This document shows positions 1 through 8,933 of a DNA stretch of 21,346 nucleotides, piece by piece. This DNA is from an uncultured Clostridia bacterium. GTDB taxonomy: Bacteria; Bacillota_A; Clostridia; TANB77; CAG-508. Positions within the stretch are counted from its first letter, which is position 1. Each line of letters opens with the position of its first letter. Location: assembly GCA_947624715.1 (NCBI GenBank), contig CANQLO010000031.1, forward strand, positions 1-21,346, in the 5' to 3' direction. The notes under the pieces are model-generated. The model was not told where the DNA came from, did not search any database, and saw only the letters and a list, made by a program, of their open reading frames with translations. The position numbers and the translations under genes were made by a program.

Positions 1-1549
1 TTTGTATGACTTGTTGACATTGTAATAAATCCTTCTTGACATTCATTATATTTTGATTTATATTCTTTTCCTGCAATAGTTAAAGGATAATTTCCTTTTG
101 CCAATACTTTATTTCTTAACTCTGTTTGACTATCAAAATCACAAAGAACAATATATTCATCTTCATTTAAAGTATATTCTTTTATACCATATAATTTTGC
201 CATTTTATTATAATCAGATATTTTTACGATTTCTTCTGCTGTTTCATAAGCTAAGCCTGGGAATTCCTTTTTAACTTCATTAAAAATATCTCCCAAGAAA
301 TCCTTCCAAGTTAAATCATTTGTTGCATACACTTCTATTTCAACAATATCTTTTAATACATTCATATCTAAGTTGTTATTTATCAAGGTTTCATAAATAG
401 GATGTTTTGAATCTTCTCTTTGTTTCTCATTTGTTATTTTTTTCTCTACTCCATATTTCATATAACTTTCTGACAAATTAGCTGTTTTATATAAGTTCAA
501 ATCTACTGGCGTCATTTCAACTAATTCTCTTTGCATAGTATTTCTTAATGCTAAACTAGATGATAAAATACTAATTGTCATAAACAACATTAAACATATA
601 ACACTCATACTTGCAACCATTGTATTGATTTTGTTGTTTATTTGTCTTAGAACAAACATATTTGTATCTTTAAAATAAATATTTTTCATTTTTTGAGCCA
701 CAGTTATTATAAATCCAGATAATGACCAAAATATTAGCACCGTTCCGAGCAATTCCCATTAGAATTGGTGGTAACATCTTTTCTGCTGTATTCATTGAGT
801 GTACATCTCCTGTTACTTTCCAATAAGCAAACCCTAGAATACTGCTACCAAATATAAATACTAAAACTGCTAAAAATGGATTCTTCATTTTTACTTTTTC
901 GTTCTTCTTTGTAGCATTTAATAAATTAATTAGTTTATATCTTGAAATTGTCATTGTGTTAAAAATCATTACAGCAAGATACATTACTGCAAAATATATA
1001 CAAGTTTTTATACAGCCATCACTTGAAAATACAAAATGAAATTCACTCATATCAGCTTCAAAAAGTTTTGCAACTAATATAGACATAAATTGTGATGAAA
1101 ATATACCAATTACAAGACCAATGCCAAGTGATATTATACCTACTAAGATTGTTTCTAATAAAATAATCTTTGATATGTCTCTCTTTCCCATTCCAAGTGT
1201 CATATATATACCAAATTCTTTTTTTCTTCTATTGATTAAAAAATTATTCGCATATACAATTAATAAGCCTAATACTACTGATACAAATACAGAAACGAAT
1301 CCCAACATACCTATCATTAGTTTTATAATTTGCCTTGTAGACCCGAGAAACCTCTAACATTGCCTGTTGACTATCCAGAGAATTAAACATATAAAAGATT
1401 GCTACACCTAAAACTAATGTTAAAAAGTATATTGCATAATCTTTTATACTCTTTGTCATATTTTTTATTGACAATTTTAATACCAAACCACTACTAGAGT
1501 TCTTAGTACTGTTATTCTGTTTATTATATTCTTCTTTATCAAAATACAT
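1..1549 (-). CDS. Bce/Vra-type ABC transporter permease, needs two +1 shifts, C-terminus beyond window
   Basis: Membrane permease of the bacitracin/antimicrobial-peptide detoxification family (BceB-like, FtsX fold). Translation starts at ATG 1549 behind a strong GGAGGTGATT site. Frame 1 covers 68 codons (SIKNMTKSIKDYAIYFLTL, first membrane segment) and meets CGG at 1345-1343. Skipping one base continues as STRQIIKLMIGMLGFVSVFV, the FtsX core with the family motif NRRKKEFGIYMTLGM, for 199 codons. A second in-frame CGG at 747-745 again needs a one-base skip, giving GTVLIFWSLSGF and then an open frame through the large extracellular domain to base 1. About 515 residues are visible; the family usually has 620-680. 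Both joins restore the expected family sequence, so the gene looks intact apart from the shifts. Its partner ATPase is only a remnant. Family assignment is confident. Whether the protein is made depends on frameshifting. Confidence 0.85.
744..750 (-). other. +1 frameshift site GCT CGG A (Bce-type permease, distal)
   Basis: Zero frame reads ATT GCT CGG AAC and soon leaves the permease sequence. Skipping the C reads GCT GGA ACG GTG, restoring GIAGTVLIFWSLSGF, the expected family sequence. The skipped-to codon is glycine. Confidence 0.85.
1342..1348 (-). other. +1 frameshift site TCT CGG G (Bce-type permease, proximal)
   Basis: Zero frame reads GTT TCT CGG GTC TAC and ends about 33 codons later out of register. 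Skipping the C reads TCT GGG TCT ACA AGG and continues into the FtsX core. A GAGG lies about 6 bases upstream of TCT and could act as a stimulatory Shine-Dalgarno, as in prfB, though the other sites lack a clear one. Confidence 0.85.
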
Positions 1550-1709
1550 TGTTCAAATCACCTCCAAGAAGTGTTTGTACCTCAATTATTTTCTCAAAGA
1601 ATTGTTTTCTTGTATCGTTTCCTTTTATTAACTCATTAAAGATTTTTCCATCTTTGATAAATAAAATTCTATTAGCATAAGAGGCTGTAAAAGCATCGTG
1701 AGTTACCAT
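1539..1709 (-). pseudogene. C-terminal remnant of Bce-type ABC ATPase
   Basis: An open stretch of 56 residues beginning MVTHDAFTASYANRILFIKD (H-loop region VTHD) is the last quarter of a BceA-like ATP-binding subunit. The upstream in-frame codons ATI-L also fit the family (TILMVTHD) until a TAA. Walker A, signature and Walker B motifs are absent, so it cannot bind or hydrolyse ATP by itself. It overlaps the permease start by 11 bases in the usual family arrangement and carries the permease ribosome binding site. The missing part would lie between the promoter -10 box and this point, so an internal deletion of roughly 165 codons plus the leader is inferred. Confidence 0.85.
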
Positions 1710-1725
1710 TAAAATTGTTGCTTAA

Positions 1726-1754
1726 ATTATAATAGTTTTTTAAAGCCGTATCCA
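1726..1754 (-). promoter_or_regulatory. Promoter of the Bce-type transporter remnant operon
   Basis: -35 TGGATA (1754-1749), 17-base spacer, -10 TATAAT (1731-1726). The homology to the ATPase begins almost directly after the -10 box, so the deletion has fused this promoter to the remnant and the permease. Confidence 0.6.
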
Positions 1755-1773
1755 TCGATTTACCTTTCAAAAG

Positions 1774-1791
1774 CCTTACAGTTTTGTAAGG
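1774..1791 (-). promoter_or_regulatory. BceR-type operator, perfect inverted repeat
   Basis: CCTTACA-AAAC-TGTAAGG on the minus strand is a perfect 7-bp inverted repeat with a 4-base spacer. It matches the TNACA-N4-TGTAA pattern known for BceR-like regulators of Bacillota peptide-detoxification transporters. It sits 19 bases upstream of the -35 box, an activator position. Confidence 0.7.
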
Positions 1792-1799
1792 TTGGTTCA

Positions 1800-3014
1800 T
1801 TACTTATAATATTTTATTACAAATTCTGTTCCTTTGTCTAATTCAGAATTTACTTCAATACTACCATTATTTTTTTCTATAATTGATTTTGATAAGGCAA
1901 GGCCTATGCCAATACTATCATTTGAAGAATTTTTACCTTTATAAAATCTTTCAAATATATGTGGTAAATCTTTGCTATCAATTCCAATTCCATAATCCTT
2001 TATCTTTATTTGAGAATACATTTTATTTTCATCAAAGTATATATCTACTACTCCATTTTCTTCAGAATGTTCTATTGCATTTTTTAAAATATTTGATATA
2101 GCCTCAATTTGCCATTTTGCATCACAATATACTTTGCTTTTTGCATTTCTTTGCATATTTATTTTTACATTTTTTAACTCTGATATAATAGAAACATTGT
2201 CTATTGCTTGATTAAGAATGTCCTCAATTTTTTCTTCTTTATTTAAAAATTTTACAGTATTTGCATCTAATTTTGACAATTTTAATAATGAATTTATTAG
2301 AAAATTTATATTATGAATTTGCCTTTTTATATTATTTATAAAGTCTGTTCTAGTTTCTTTATCCATATCAGGATTGCCTAAAATATTGTCTATCATTATA
2401 GTTATAGATGCTAAAGGTGTTTTTAATTGATGAGATATATCCGATAAAGAATCTTTTAAATTTACTTTATCTTTTACAGAATTTTCTGCAACTTCTTTAA
2501 GCATTATTGTTGTTTTATAAACTTCGTTTTTTAATATTGAAAGTTCATCTTCAGTATTATCATCAATATCTAATCTATAATTTCCATTGTTTATTTCTTC
2601 TATATATTTTGTGATTTCTTTAAGTTTTTTATCTTTATTACTATTATATTTTAAAAAGACAATTAGCAATAATGATATAAAAATAAGAATAATTATTAAT
2701 GTGTTTATTAAAAAAGCCGAAAAATATTTATCGTTATTTAAAAGTATTGATTCTTTATTTAAATCTATTCCATATTTTTTAAATAAATTTATATCTACAT
2801 CATCTTCACTATTTAATATTTCCATTAAATCTGATGTCTTTATATTAGGATAGTCTTTTTCTATTTTTGCGATTATGCTTCCTATTTTATTATTAAAATT
2901 TATAGTATAAATTCTATATTGATAATACTGATACAATCCCACTACTATTAGTGCTAAAATTATTATAAATATAATTTTAATTATAGATTTCTTTAATTCA
3001 ATTTTATTTTTCAT
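1800..3014 (-). CDS. Membrane sensor histidine kinase
   Basis: 404-residue sensor kinase partnered with the response regulator immediately upstream (ATGA overlap, 4 bases). Two membrane segments (about 12-28 and 99-121) flank a ~70-residue extracytoplasmic domain. A HAMP-like linker follows, then the dimerisation/phosphoacceptor helix with SDISHQLKTP (His195) and a HATPase_c domain with N-box NILKNAIEHSEENG and G1 motif DYGIGID. The sizeable external loop is unlike the short-loop BceS kinases and nearer to VanS-like kinases often found beside FtsX transporters. It probably senses an envelope-active peptide or cell-wall stress; the ligand is inferred. Ends just before the Bce-type operator. 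Confidence 0.93.
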   Translation of the reverse strand: MKNKIELKKSIIKIIFIIILALIVVGLYQYYQYRIYTINFNNKIGSIIAKIEKDYPNIKTSDLMEILNSEDDVDINLFKKYGIDLNKESILLNNDKYFSAFLINTLIIILIFISLLLIVFLKYNSNKDKKLKEITKYIEEINNGNYRLDIDDNTEDELSILKNEVYKTTIMLKEVAENSVKDKVNLKDSLSDISHQLKTPLASITIMIDNILGNPDMDKETRTDFINNIKRQIHNINFLINSLLKLSKLDANTVKFLNKEEKIEDILNQAIDNVSIISELKNVKINMQRNAKSKVYCDAKWQIEAISNILKNAIEHSEENGVVDIYFDENKMYSQIKIKDYGIGIDSKDLPHIFERFYKGKNSSNDSIGIGLALSKSIIEKNNGSIEVNSELDKGTEFVIKYYK

Positions 3015-3664
3015 CTTCTATCTACCCTATATCCTATCCCTTTAATTGTAATAATAATGTCTGTGCCTAATTTTTCTCTAATTCTTTTAAGGTAAACTGT
3101 AACTGTATTATCATTTATGTCATTACCTGTCCATTCCCAGATTTTATCAATAATATCATTCCTTGTAACAACTCTATTTAGATTAGAAAATAATAAACTT
3201 AGTATTTTTAGTTCTAAACTTGTTAATTGTATCTCTTTTTTATCTTTATATACAACCATTTTATCTAAATTAAACTCTATATCTTTAACTTTAACTACAT
3301 AGTTTTTCTTTTCTCTTAATAAAATTTTATTCATTCTTGCTATTAATTCTTTTGTGGAAAATGGTTTTGTTATATAATCATCTGCTCCTAGTTCTAATCC
3401 TTTTACAATGTCATCTTCTTCATCTTTTGCTGTTAAAAATATTGTAGGTATCTTTTTATCTTTAATGTTATTTTTATATAACTCAAATCCATCTCCATCT
3501 GGAAGTGATATATCTAGGATAATTAAATCTGGTCTGCTTACATTTAGAAATTCTTTTGTAGTCTTTATATTGACTTTATGAATCACTTCAAATTTGCTTT
3601 GTTTTAAAGAATATACCAAACCTTTTGCTAGACTATCATTATCTTCAACTAGTAAAATATCCAT
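3011..3664 (-). CDS. OmpR/PhoB-family response regulator
   Basis: 217-residue two-domain regulator. The receiver domain (about 1-118) has acidic pocket residues E7/D8, phosphoacceptor Asp51 (LIILDISLPDGDG), and TAKD and KPF segments carrying the conserved Thr and Lys. A winged-helix DNA-binding domain (about 125-215) includes LTSLELKILSLL and NTVTVYLKRIREKLG and ends in GIGYRVDRR. Its stop overlaps the kinase start (ATGA), so the two are translationally coupled. It is transcribed from its own promoter in the gap after the permease. Likely targets in the window are the 11-bp direct repeats before the ABC ATPase and the inverted repeat at 1774-1791; which of these is bound is not shown by sequence. 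Confidence 0.95.
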   Translation of the reverse strand: MDILLVEDNDSLAKGLVYSLKQSKFEVIHKVNIKTTKEFLNVSRPDLIILDISLPDGDGFELYKNNIKDKKIPTIFLTAKDEEDDIVKGLELGADDYITKPFSTKELIARMNKILLREKKNYVVKVKDIEFNLDKMVVYKDKKEIQLTSLELKILSLLFSNLNRVVTRNDIIDKIWEWTGNDINDNTVTVYLKRIREKLGTDIIITIKGIGYRVDRR

Positions 3665-3687
3665 TAAAATCTTTTCCTTTCATAGAC

Positions 3688-3717
3688 ATTATATAATAAA
3701 TGAAGGGACTTTTTCAA
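3688..3717 (-). promoter_or_regulatory. Promoter of the response regulator-kinase pair
   Basis: -35 TTGAAA (3717-3712), 18-base spacer, -10 TATAAT (3693-3688), about 24 bases upstream of the regulator ATG. A GAAAGGAAAAG site lies before the start. It overlaps the terminator hairpin of the preceding permease. Confidence 0.65.
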
Positions 3718-3729
3718 TCTATAAGTCCC
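3705..3729 (-). terminator. Hairpin after FtsX permease
   Basis: GGGACTT / AAGTCCC, perfect 7-bp stem with an 11-base loop, about 14 bases after the permease stop. The following T-run is poor on the minus strand, so it is probably a partial terminator separating the transporter from the two-component genes. Confidence 0.5.
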
Positions 3730-3742
3730 CTTTTAATTAATC

Positions 3743-6293
3743 TTATATGTTTTCGTTTCTGATTGTTTCTATTGTATTTTGTTTATTAATCTTAGCCATT
3801 GAATATCTCATTATTATAAATACTAAAATGAATACAGCAATAATTGAAATGATAATTGGATTTATAGGTATATACATTCCTTCTTCTATTTTTACTGAAA
3901 ATGCTTTATATAAAGCAACTGTTCCAAGTAAGCCTAAAATAATACCATATATTATCGATTTAGTCGAATAGAAAATTGTTTCTAGGTTAATCATCCTATT
4001 AAATTCTTTTTTAGTCATTCCTATACTTTTAAGCATTGCAAATTCTTTCTGTCTTAACTCCATATTTGATGTTATAGCGTTAAAAATGTTTGTAACTCCA
4101 ATTAATGTTATAACTGTTATAAATCCATATAAAAAGATTTTTACAATTAATGACATTGCTCTCTCTTCTCTTGCTTGCTCATCAAAATTTAAATATCCTA
4201 TATTATCAATTTTTAAATTTTTTACTTCATTTATTAAACTATCAGGATTGCTAGATTGTATACATATATATGCAGGTAAAAATTCCATATTTTTAAATTC
4301 ATCTTTATTTACTACTAAATATCCACCTCCATAATATGAATTTTCTATTCCATAAGGTCTTTCTTTACTTATATAGCCTACTTTAATATTTGTTTCTTTT
4401 CCTTCTAGCTTTCCAGTAATAGTATCTCCAATACTATACTTATATCTTCTTGTTTCTATTTGCTTATCATCTTTATAATATAAATATTCATCACATAAAA
4501 TTCCAGTTTGTTTTAGTTTATCTGGATTTGCTCCTATTTTTTTAGCGAACTTTTGAAAAGCATTGCTATCCAAAGCTAAAAGATGTAAATTAGAGCACTT
4601 TCCATTTCCTGTTGGAATGGACTTTTTTTGTTCTTCATCATAAACTGCATCTTCTGAAAGCTGGATTCCATCTATTTCATTTATTTTATCTAAATCAAAA
4701 ATTTTCAAATTGCTGTCTTTTTCATATAATACAAAACATTCATCTATGAAATTTACACTTCTTATTTTGTCTATATCTAGTGTTCTATTCCCTCTTACAT
4801 ATAATCTCACATTATAGCCATAATCTTTATAATAATTACTAGATATATTAAACGTATTTGTTACAAAAACATTCATTGTGATAAAAATAAATATACTAAT
4901 AACTAACGAAATAACTGTTGTTTTATATTTCTTTTTGCTTCTCTTTAAATTTTTATAAGCAAGTTCTCCACCTGTTTTAAATATTTTCGAAACTATTTTA
5001 GGTACTTTAAGTTTTTTAGCTTTTATTTTGATTTCATCTGAATTTCTTAATAATTCAATCGGACTAACTTTGCTTGCTTTTCGAGCAGAAACCAAAGCTG
5101 ACAAATAAATCGTTATTATTCCAAGTATAGCTGATATAATAATTGGTAAAAGTGTAACCTTAACAACAATTCCATCCATACTTCTCAAAAAGTATTCTCC
5201 ACCTATGCTATTTACAATTTTTATTAGTACAAATACTGCAAATATTCCAGAAATAATTCCTAGTGGTATTCCAATTAGACCTAGCATTAAGCTTTCAAAT
5301 ATTACATTTTTCTTTATTTGTTTTTTAGTCGCTCCAATACTTGAAAGCATTCCATACATTTTCATCTTTTCAGTTGCTGAAATTAGAAATGAATTTCTAA
5401 TGCAAAATACACTTGTGAATATTATTATAAATATTACTACTCCAACTATTGCATATAACATTTGTACGGTAGAATCACTAAATGCAAAAGCTTCCCACCT
5501 TAATAGTTCTCTATTTATCTCATACGAATTTGAAGAATCTTCTAAATCTCTATAAGATGATACTCCTAAAAGTGCTGGTATTGCCTCTTTATACTCTCTT
5601 GGATTTTTTAACGAGATATAGGCATTTTTACTTCCTTTATTCAAATTAGTAGTGATTATTGAGTATCCAGAATCCCCATATTCCTCAAATTCATATTCTG
5701 GTCTTTCTATAATTCCTACAATTGTAAATTCATAATTTTCAATATTTACAATTTTTTCTAGCCCTTCATTATAAGGATTACTTGAGTCTAAATCATATCC
5801 TTCTAATGTTTGTCTTTTTCCAATATTTATATTAATTTTATCTCCTATTTTTAAATCTACTTTTCCATTATCTATAATGTGTTTACTAATAATTATCTCA
5901 TTTTCATTACTAGGAAACTTGCCTTCTATTAGCTTAAATTTTAAATTATCAAATACTGATTTATCCATTGAATGTAGTTTTAGATATGGTTTATCTTCAT
6001 TCTGGCAGTTTTCTAATATTCCATATCCATTCTCATATAATGTAAAAATATCTTTAATATCTCTATTGTTTTCTAATTCTTTCAGTTTATCATCTGTAAT
6101 TTGTAATATTTTTAAATGATAATATCCAGTTTCATTTATTGCATTTTCTACTAGTGTTTCTTGAAAACTTGTAACCATTGTTGCCACAGCACAAATCAAA
6201 CTACAAGATAAAATTATACCAATTATTGTGCTTATTGTTCTTTTTTTATTTAATTTTAAATTTCTAATAGATAACTCGCCGAAGAATATTCAT
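3743..6293 (-). CDS. FtsX-family ABC transporter permease (849 aa after +1 shift at codon 5)
   Basis: Large permease of the MacB/FtsX superfamily with two FtsX cores separated by extracytoplasmic domains, partner of the ATPase just upstream. The correct start is ATG 6293: AAGGAGGT lies at ideal distance and the ATG is 3 bases after the ATPase stop. From that ATG the zero frame reads MNIL, then CGG, and stops after nine codons. Skipping the C of CGG at 6281 gives MNILGELSIRNLKLNKKRTI, a typical N-terminus with the first membrane segment (TIIGIILSC...). The frame then stays open for 846 codons to the stop at 3743. Conserved FtsX segments MYGMLSSIGATKKQIKK and EFAMLKSIGMTKKEFNR are present. An internal TTG at 6199 is the next possible start but would drop the first membrane helix. 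Role: export or removal of envelope-active compounds, inferred. Confidence 0.9.
6278..6284 (-). other. +1 frameshift site CTT CGG C at codon 5 of FtsX permease
   Basis: CTT CGG C resembles the +1 sites of yeast Ty1 (CTT AGG C) and bacterial prfB (CTT TGA C), with CGG in place of the slow codon. The only good ribosome binding site for this gene feeds the ATG four codons upstream, so the shift is obligatory for a full-length product. Confidence 0.87.
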
Positions 6294-6296
6294 TTT

Positions 6297-6968
6297 CTAA
6301 ACCTCCTTAACAATTTTTCCGTCTTCTATTTTTATGATTCTATCAGCTTTTTTTGCTATTTCCATATTATGTGTAATCATAATAATTGTTTGCTTATAAT
6401 CTCTATTAGATTTTTTTAGTAATGCTACTATTTCATCACTTGATTTAGAATCCAAATTTCCAGTTGGCTCATCTGCTAAAATTATACTAGGTGCTGTTAT
6501 CATTGCTCTACCTATGGATGTCCTTTGTTGTTGGCCTCCTGATAATTCACTTGGAAGATGATTTCTTCTGCTTTCTAATCCCAATAACTTTAGCATTTCT
6601 TCTAGTTTTGCCTTGTTTATTTCTCTATTATCTAGTTTTAAAGGTAAAGTTATATTTTCTTCAACACTTAAAATTGGTATTAAATTATAAAACTGATAAA
6701 TTAATCCTACTTGCCTTCTTCTAAAAATTGCGAGTTCATCATCATTAAATTTATATATATCTTTTCCATCTATAAATACTTTTCCTGAAGTTGGTCTATC
6801 TACGCCACCAATTAAGTGTAATAAAGTTGATTTTCCGCTTCCAGATGCACCTACAATAGCAACGAACTCGCCTTTATCTACTTTAAATGAAACATTATCT
6901 AATGCTACTACTTTTGCCCCGCCATTTCCATAAACTTTGCTTAAATTTTCTACTCTTAATATCTCCAT
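6297..6968 (-). CDS. ABC transporter ATP-binding protein (MacB/LolD-type)
   Basis: 223-residue ATPase that powers the FtsX permease encoded directly downstream. Walker A GASGSGKST (40-48), Q-loop YQF (91-93), signature LSGGQQQR (142-149), Walker B IILADEP (162-168) and D-loop NLDSKSSDE are all intact, and the length is normal. I chose ATG 6968 over the GTG six codons earlier because AAGGAGAG sits 7 bases before it. A promoter with 11-bp direct repeats lies upstream, which suggests control by the neighbouring OmpR-type regulator. Probably acts in peptide resistance or envelope stress with the permease, regulator and kinase. Confidence 0.95.
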   Translation of the reverse strand: MEILRVENLSKVYGNGGAKVVALDNVSFKVDKGEFVAIVGASGSGKSTLLHLIGGVDRPTSGKVFIDGKDIYKFNDDELAIFRRRQVGLIYQFYNLIPILSVEENITLPLKLDNREINKAKLEEMLKLLGLESRRNHLPSELSGGQQQRTSIGRAMITAPSIILADEPTGNLDSKSSDEIVALLKKSNRDYKQTIIMITHNMEIAKKADRIIKIEDGKIVKEV

Positions 6969-6997
6969 ATACTCTCTCCTTCCCACTTTATGATTTC

Positions 6998-7030
6998 ATT
7001 ATATTACATATAAAGTGACAAGTAAGTGAC
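6998..7030 (-). promoter_or_regulatory. Promoter with PhoB-type 11-bp direct repeats
   Basis: On the minus strand GTCACTT occurs twice exactly 11 bases apart (7030-7024 and 7019-7013), the spacing bound by tandem OmpR/PhoB dimers. The repeats cover a poor -35 (CTTACT) placed 17 bases from a good -10 TATAAT (7003-6998), the arrangement of an activator-dependent promoter. Confidence 0.65.
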
Positions 7031-7054
7031 TTTTTAAATTATTTTTATAAAAAT

Positions 7055-7083
7055 AAAAGATTATCTTTTATTGATAATCTTTT
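7055..7083. terminator. Bidirectional hairpin terminator
   Basis: AAAAGATTATC / GATAATCTTTT, perfect 11-bp stem with a 7-base loop, 22 bases after the acetyltransferase stop. A- and T-rich flanks suit termination in either direction. Confidence 0.7.
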
Positions 7084-7104
7084 AGATAGTTATGTAAATT
7101 GTAG

Positions 7105-7656
7105 TTATATGCTAAACTTTGCAAAATCTTCTTTCAAAAGTCCTGTAATACATTCATCAATATATTCGTTAGTTGCTAAACATAAGAATCTTTTTCTTCG
7201 TATTCCTTCGTTTTTATATCCTAATTTTTCCTGCATTTTTTTTGATTTTTCATTACCTGCAAAATATCCATTCTCTAATCTTCGTAAGCCCAGTACATCG
7301 AAGCAATATTCTGCTCTTAAGCTAAATGCCTCAGTTCCATATCCATTTCTCTGATATTTTTCATTTAGCCATATTCCGCCAGTACATATTCCATCTTTCT
7401 TATTTATATTTTGTATTGTTGTTCCTCCGATTACCTTATTATTTTCTTTTAACACAATTGCAAACATTAAATCTTTTGAATTTTTTTCTGATTGTTTTGC
7501 ATAATTAATAAAATTTCTTGCATCCTCCCTCATATAAGGATAAGGAACAGCAGCTAACCATTTTGAAACATTTATATTATTTAATCCTTCTACTAAGTCT
7601 TCTACATCTTCATTTCTCCAACTTCTTAAAATTATTCTTTTGCCGCTTATTTCCAT
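7105..7656 (-). CDS. GNAT-family N-acetyltransferase (RimJ/RimL type)
   Basis: 183-residue acetyl-CoA-dependent N-acetyltransferase. It begins ISGKRIILRSWRNEDVEDL, the typical RimJ/L opening, and carries the acetyl-CoA loop QRNGYGT at 102-108 followed by LGLRRLENGYFAGNEKSKKM and GYKNEG. The substrate cannot be told from sequence; relatives modify ribosomal protein N-termini, antibiotics or small molecules. GGAGG lies 9 bases before the ATG. A single-gene unit ended by the hairpin at 7055-7083. Its leader contains the motif AAATAGTAAGT seen before two other starts in this window. Confidence 0.92.
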   Translation of the reverse strand: MEISGKRIILRSWRNEDVEDLVEGLNNINVSKWLAAVPYPYMREDARNFINYAKQSEKNSKDLMFAIVLKENNKVIGGTTIQNINKKDGICTGGIWLNEKYQRNGYGTEAFSLRAEYCFDVLGLRRLENGYFAGNEKSKKMQEKLGYKNEGIRRKRFLCLATNEYIDECITGLLKEDFAKFSI

Positions 7657-7715
7657 ATCATATTTCCTCCTACAACTTACTATTTATAACGATTTATATA
7701 TAATTAAAATACATA

Positions 7716-8888
7716 TTAAATTTCTAAATCGTTTATTGTCATATCTTTAGTACCAATATACACATCTCTATTCCCATCTAAAGTATGGCATTTAATAATT
7801 GTATAATTGCTATATCGATATATCATACTTCCTCCATCTTTATACATATCTCCTGTTATAATATTTTCGTTTAAGTCTTTATTGGCTTTTTCAATAATTT
7901 CATCCATTGTTATTTTATTTTGTAATAGTGCATCTCTTAATGAAATACTATTTTCTGTTAATTCTGAACTATCAGTGTTTAAGTTTATAGCAATATTTCC
8001 TTCAAAAGCATATACATTATAATCTATACCCTCAACTTCATTTTTACTTATAATTGTTTCTTTTTGTTTTGGCTTTATTGCTGTTTTTTGATAAAATACA
8101 AGATTAAATTGATCAGCTGTTCCATTATCCTTTTGATTAGCATTACTATTATCTGTTTGTAAATTAACAGCTTCTTCTGTTGGTATATACCAATAATCAT
8201 TTTCCATAATAGCATTACTTGGTATATTTTTCATAACATTAAAACTTTGTATTATATCAGGGCAACTACATATAATCATACATCCTATAAAACAAGTCAA
8301 AATCCAATATATAAGTCCTTTTCTAAAATTTTTTTTCTTTTTTGGATATGTAATAAATAATACTATTAATGGAATTATTGCTAAAATTATAAGTGGCGTT
8401 AATGTCATAACTAAAAATTGTACTTTAGTTGATGGATTTTCTGTATATGCAAAAGCCATAAAGCTTACTGGATCTATTCCAAACTTCATATTTAATCCAA
8501 CTAATGCACCTGCAATACAATGAAGTAATTCGTGAATAGGAGGAATTATAATAAATAATACTAACATAAATATAAGTACAAATAAGAATAATCTTTTTAA
8601 TATAGTTGTTAGTATTTTTCTTTTATCTGTTATTTTATTTTTTTCACCATATTCTTTTCTTACTTCTTTATTAAAGATACCATTTTTTCTTTGCTTAAAT
8701 GCCATTATAAATAATATAATTGCGAAAATTGGTACTCCTATTATGAACCAATTTAATGGATTTAACATATCAATCCAATTTTCATCTTTAATAAAATGTG
8801 CATTTTCTGGTATTCCTATACTTTCTTTTGTTTCTGTTTCTTCATTAAAAAAATCATTTATTATTCCAACAAATTCTATATTCCCCAT
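7716..8888 (-). CDS. DUF3267-type HExxH membrane protein (putative zinc metalloprotease)
   Basis: 390-residue integral membrane protein. Hydrophobic segments lie near 47-64 and 100-117, with further pairs near 168-186 and 196-215. PPIHELLHCIAGAL places the zinc-binding HExxH (H119, E120, H123) at the end of the second segment, as in DUF3267/site-2-protease-like membrane metalloproteases. The C-terminal ~160 residues are hydrophilic, probably extracytoplasmic, and unrecognised. They contain EEAVNLQTDNS, echoed by EEPVDLQTDDI in the membrane-anchored protein two genes upstream. GAGGAG precedes the ATG, and the gene follows the cyclophilin-like gene by 45 bases, so the two may be cotranscribed. 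Protease activity is inferred from the motif only. Confidence 0.75.
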   Translation of the reverse strand: MGNIEFVGIINDFFNEETETKESIGIPENAHFIKDENWIDMLNPLNWFIIGVPIFAIILFIMAFKQRKNGIFNKEVRKEYGEKNKITDKRKILTTILKRLFLFVLIFMLVLFIIIPPIHELLHCIAGALVGLNMKFGIDPVSFMAFAYTENPSTKVQFLVMTLTPLIILAIIPLIVLFITYPKKKKNFRKGLIYWILTCFIGCMIICSCPDIIQSFNVMKNIPSNAIMENDYWYIPTEEAVNLQTDNSNANQKDNGTADQFNLVFYQKTAIKPKQKETIISKNEVEGIDYNVYAFEGNIAINLNTDSSELTENSISLRDALLQNKITMDEIIEKANKDLNENIITGDMYKDGGSMIYRYSNYTIIKCHTLDGNRDVYIGTKDMTINDLEI

Positions 8889-8933
8889 TTTCTAACTCCT
8901 CTACAAATTGTAAATTTTGTCGTTAATATTCTT

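Noticed and set aside
3743..6199. FtsX permease starting at the internal TTG 6199
   Set aside because: It would remove the conserved N-terminal sequence and first helix and has no ribosome binding site, whereas ATG 6293 has an ideal one and the frame shift restores the full N-terminus.
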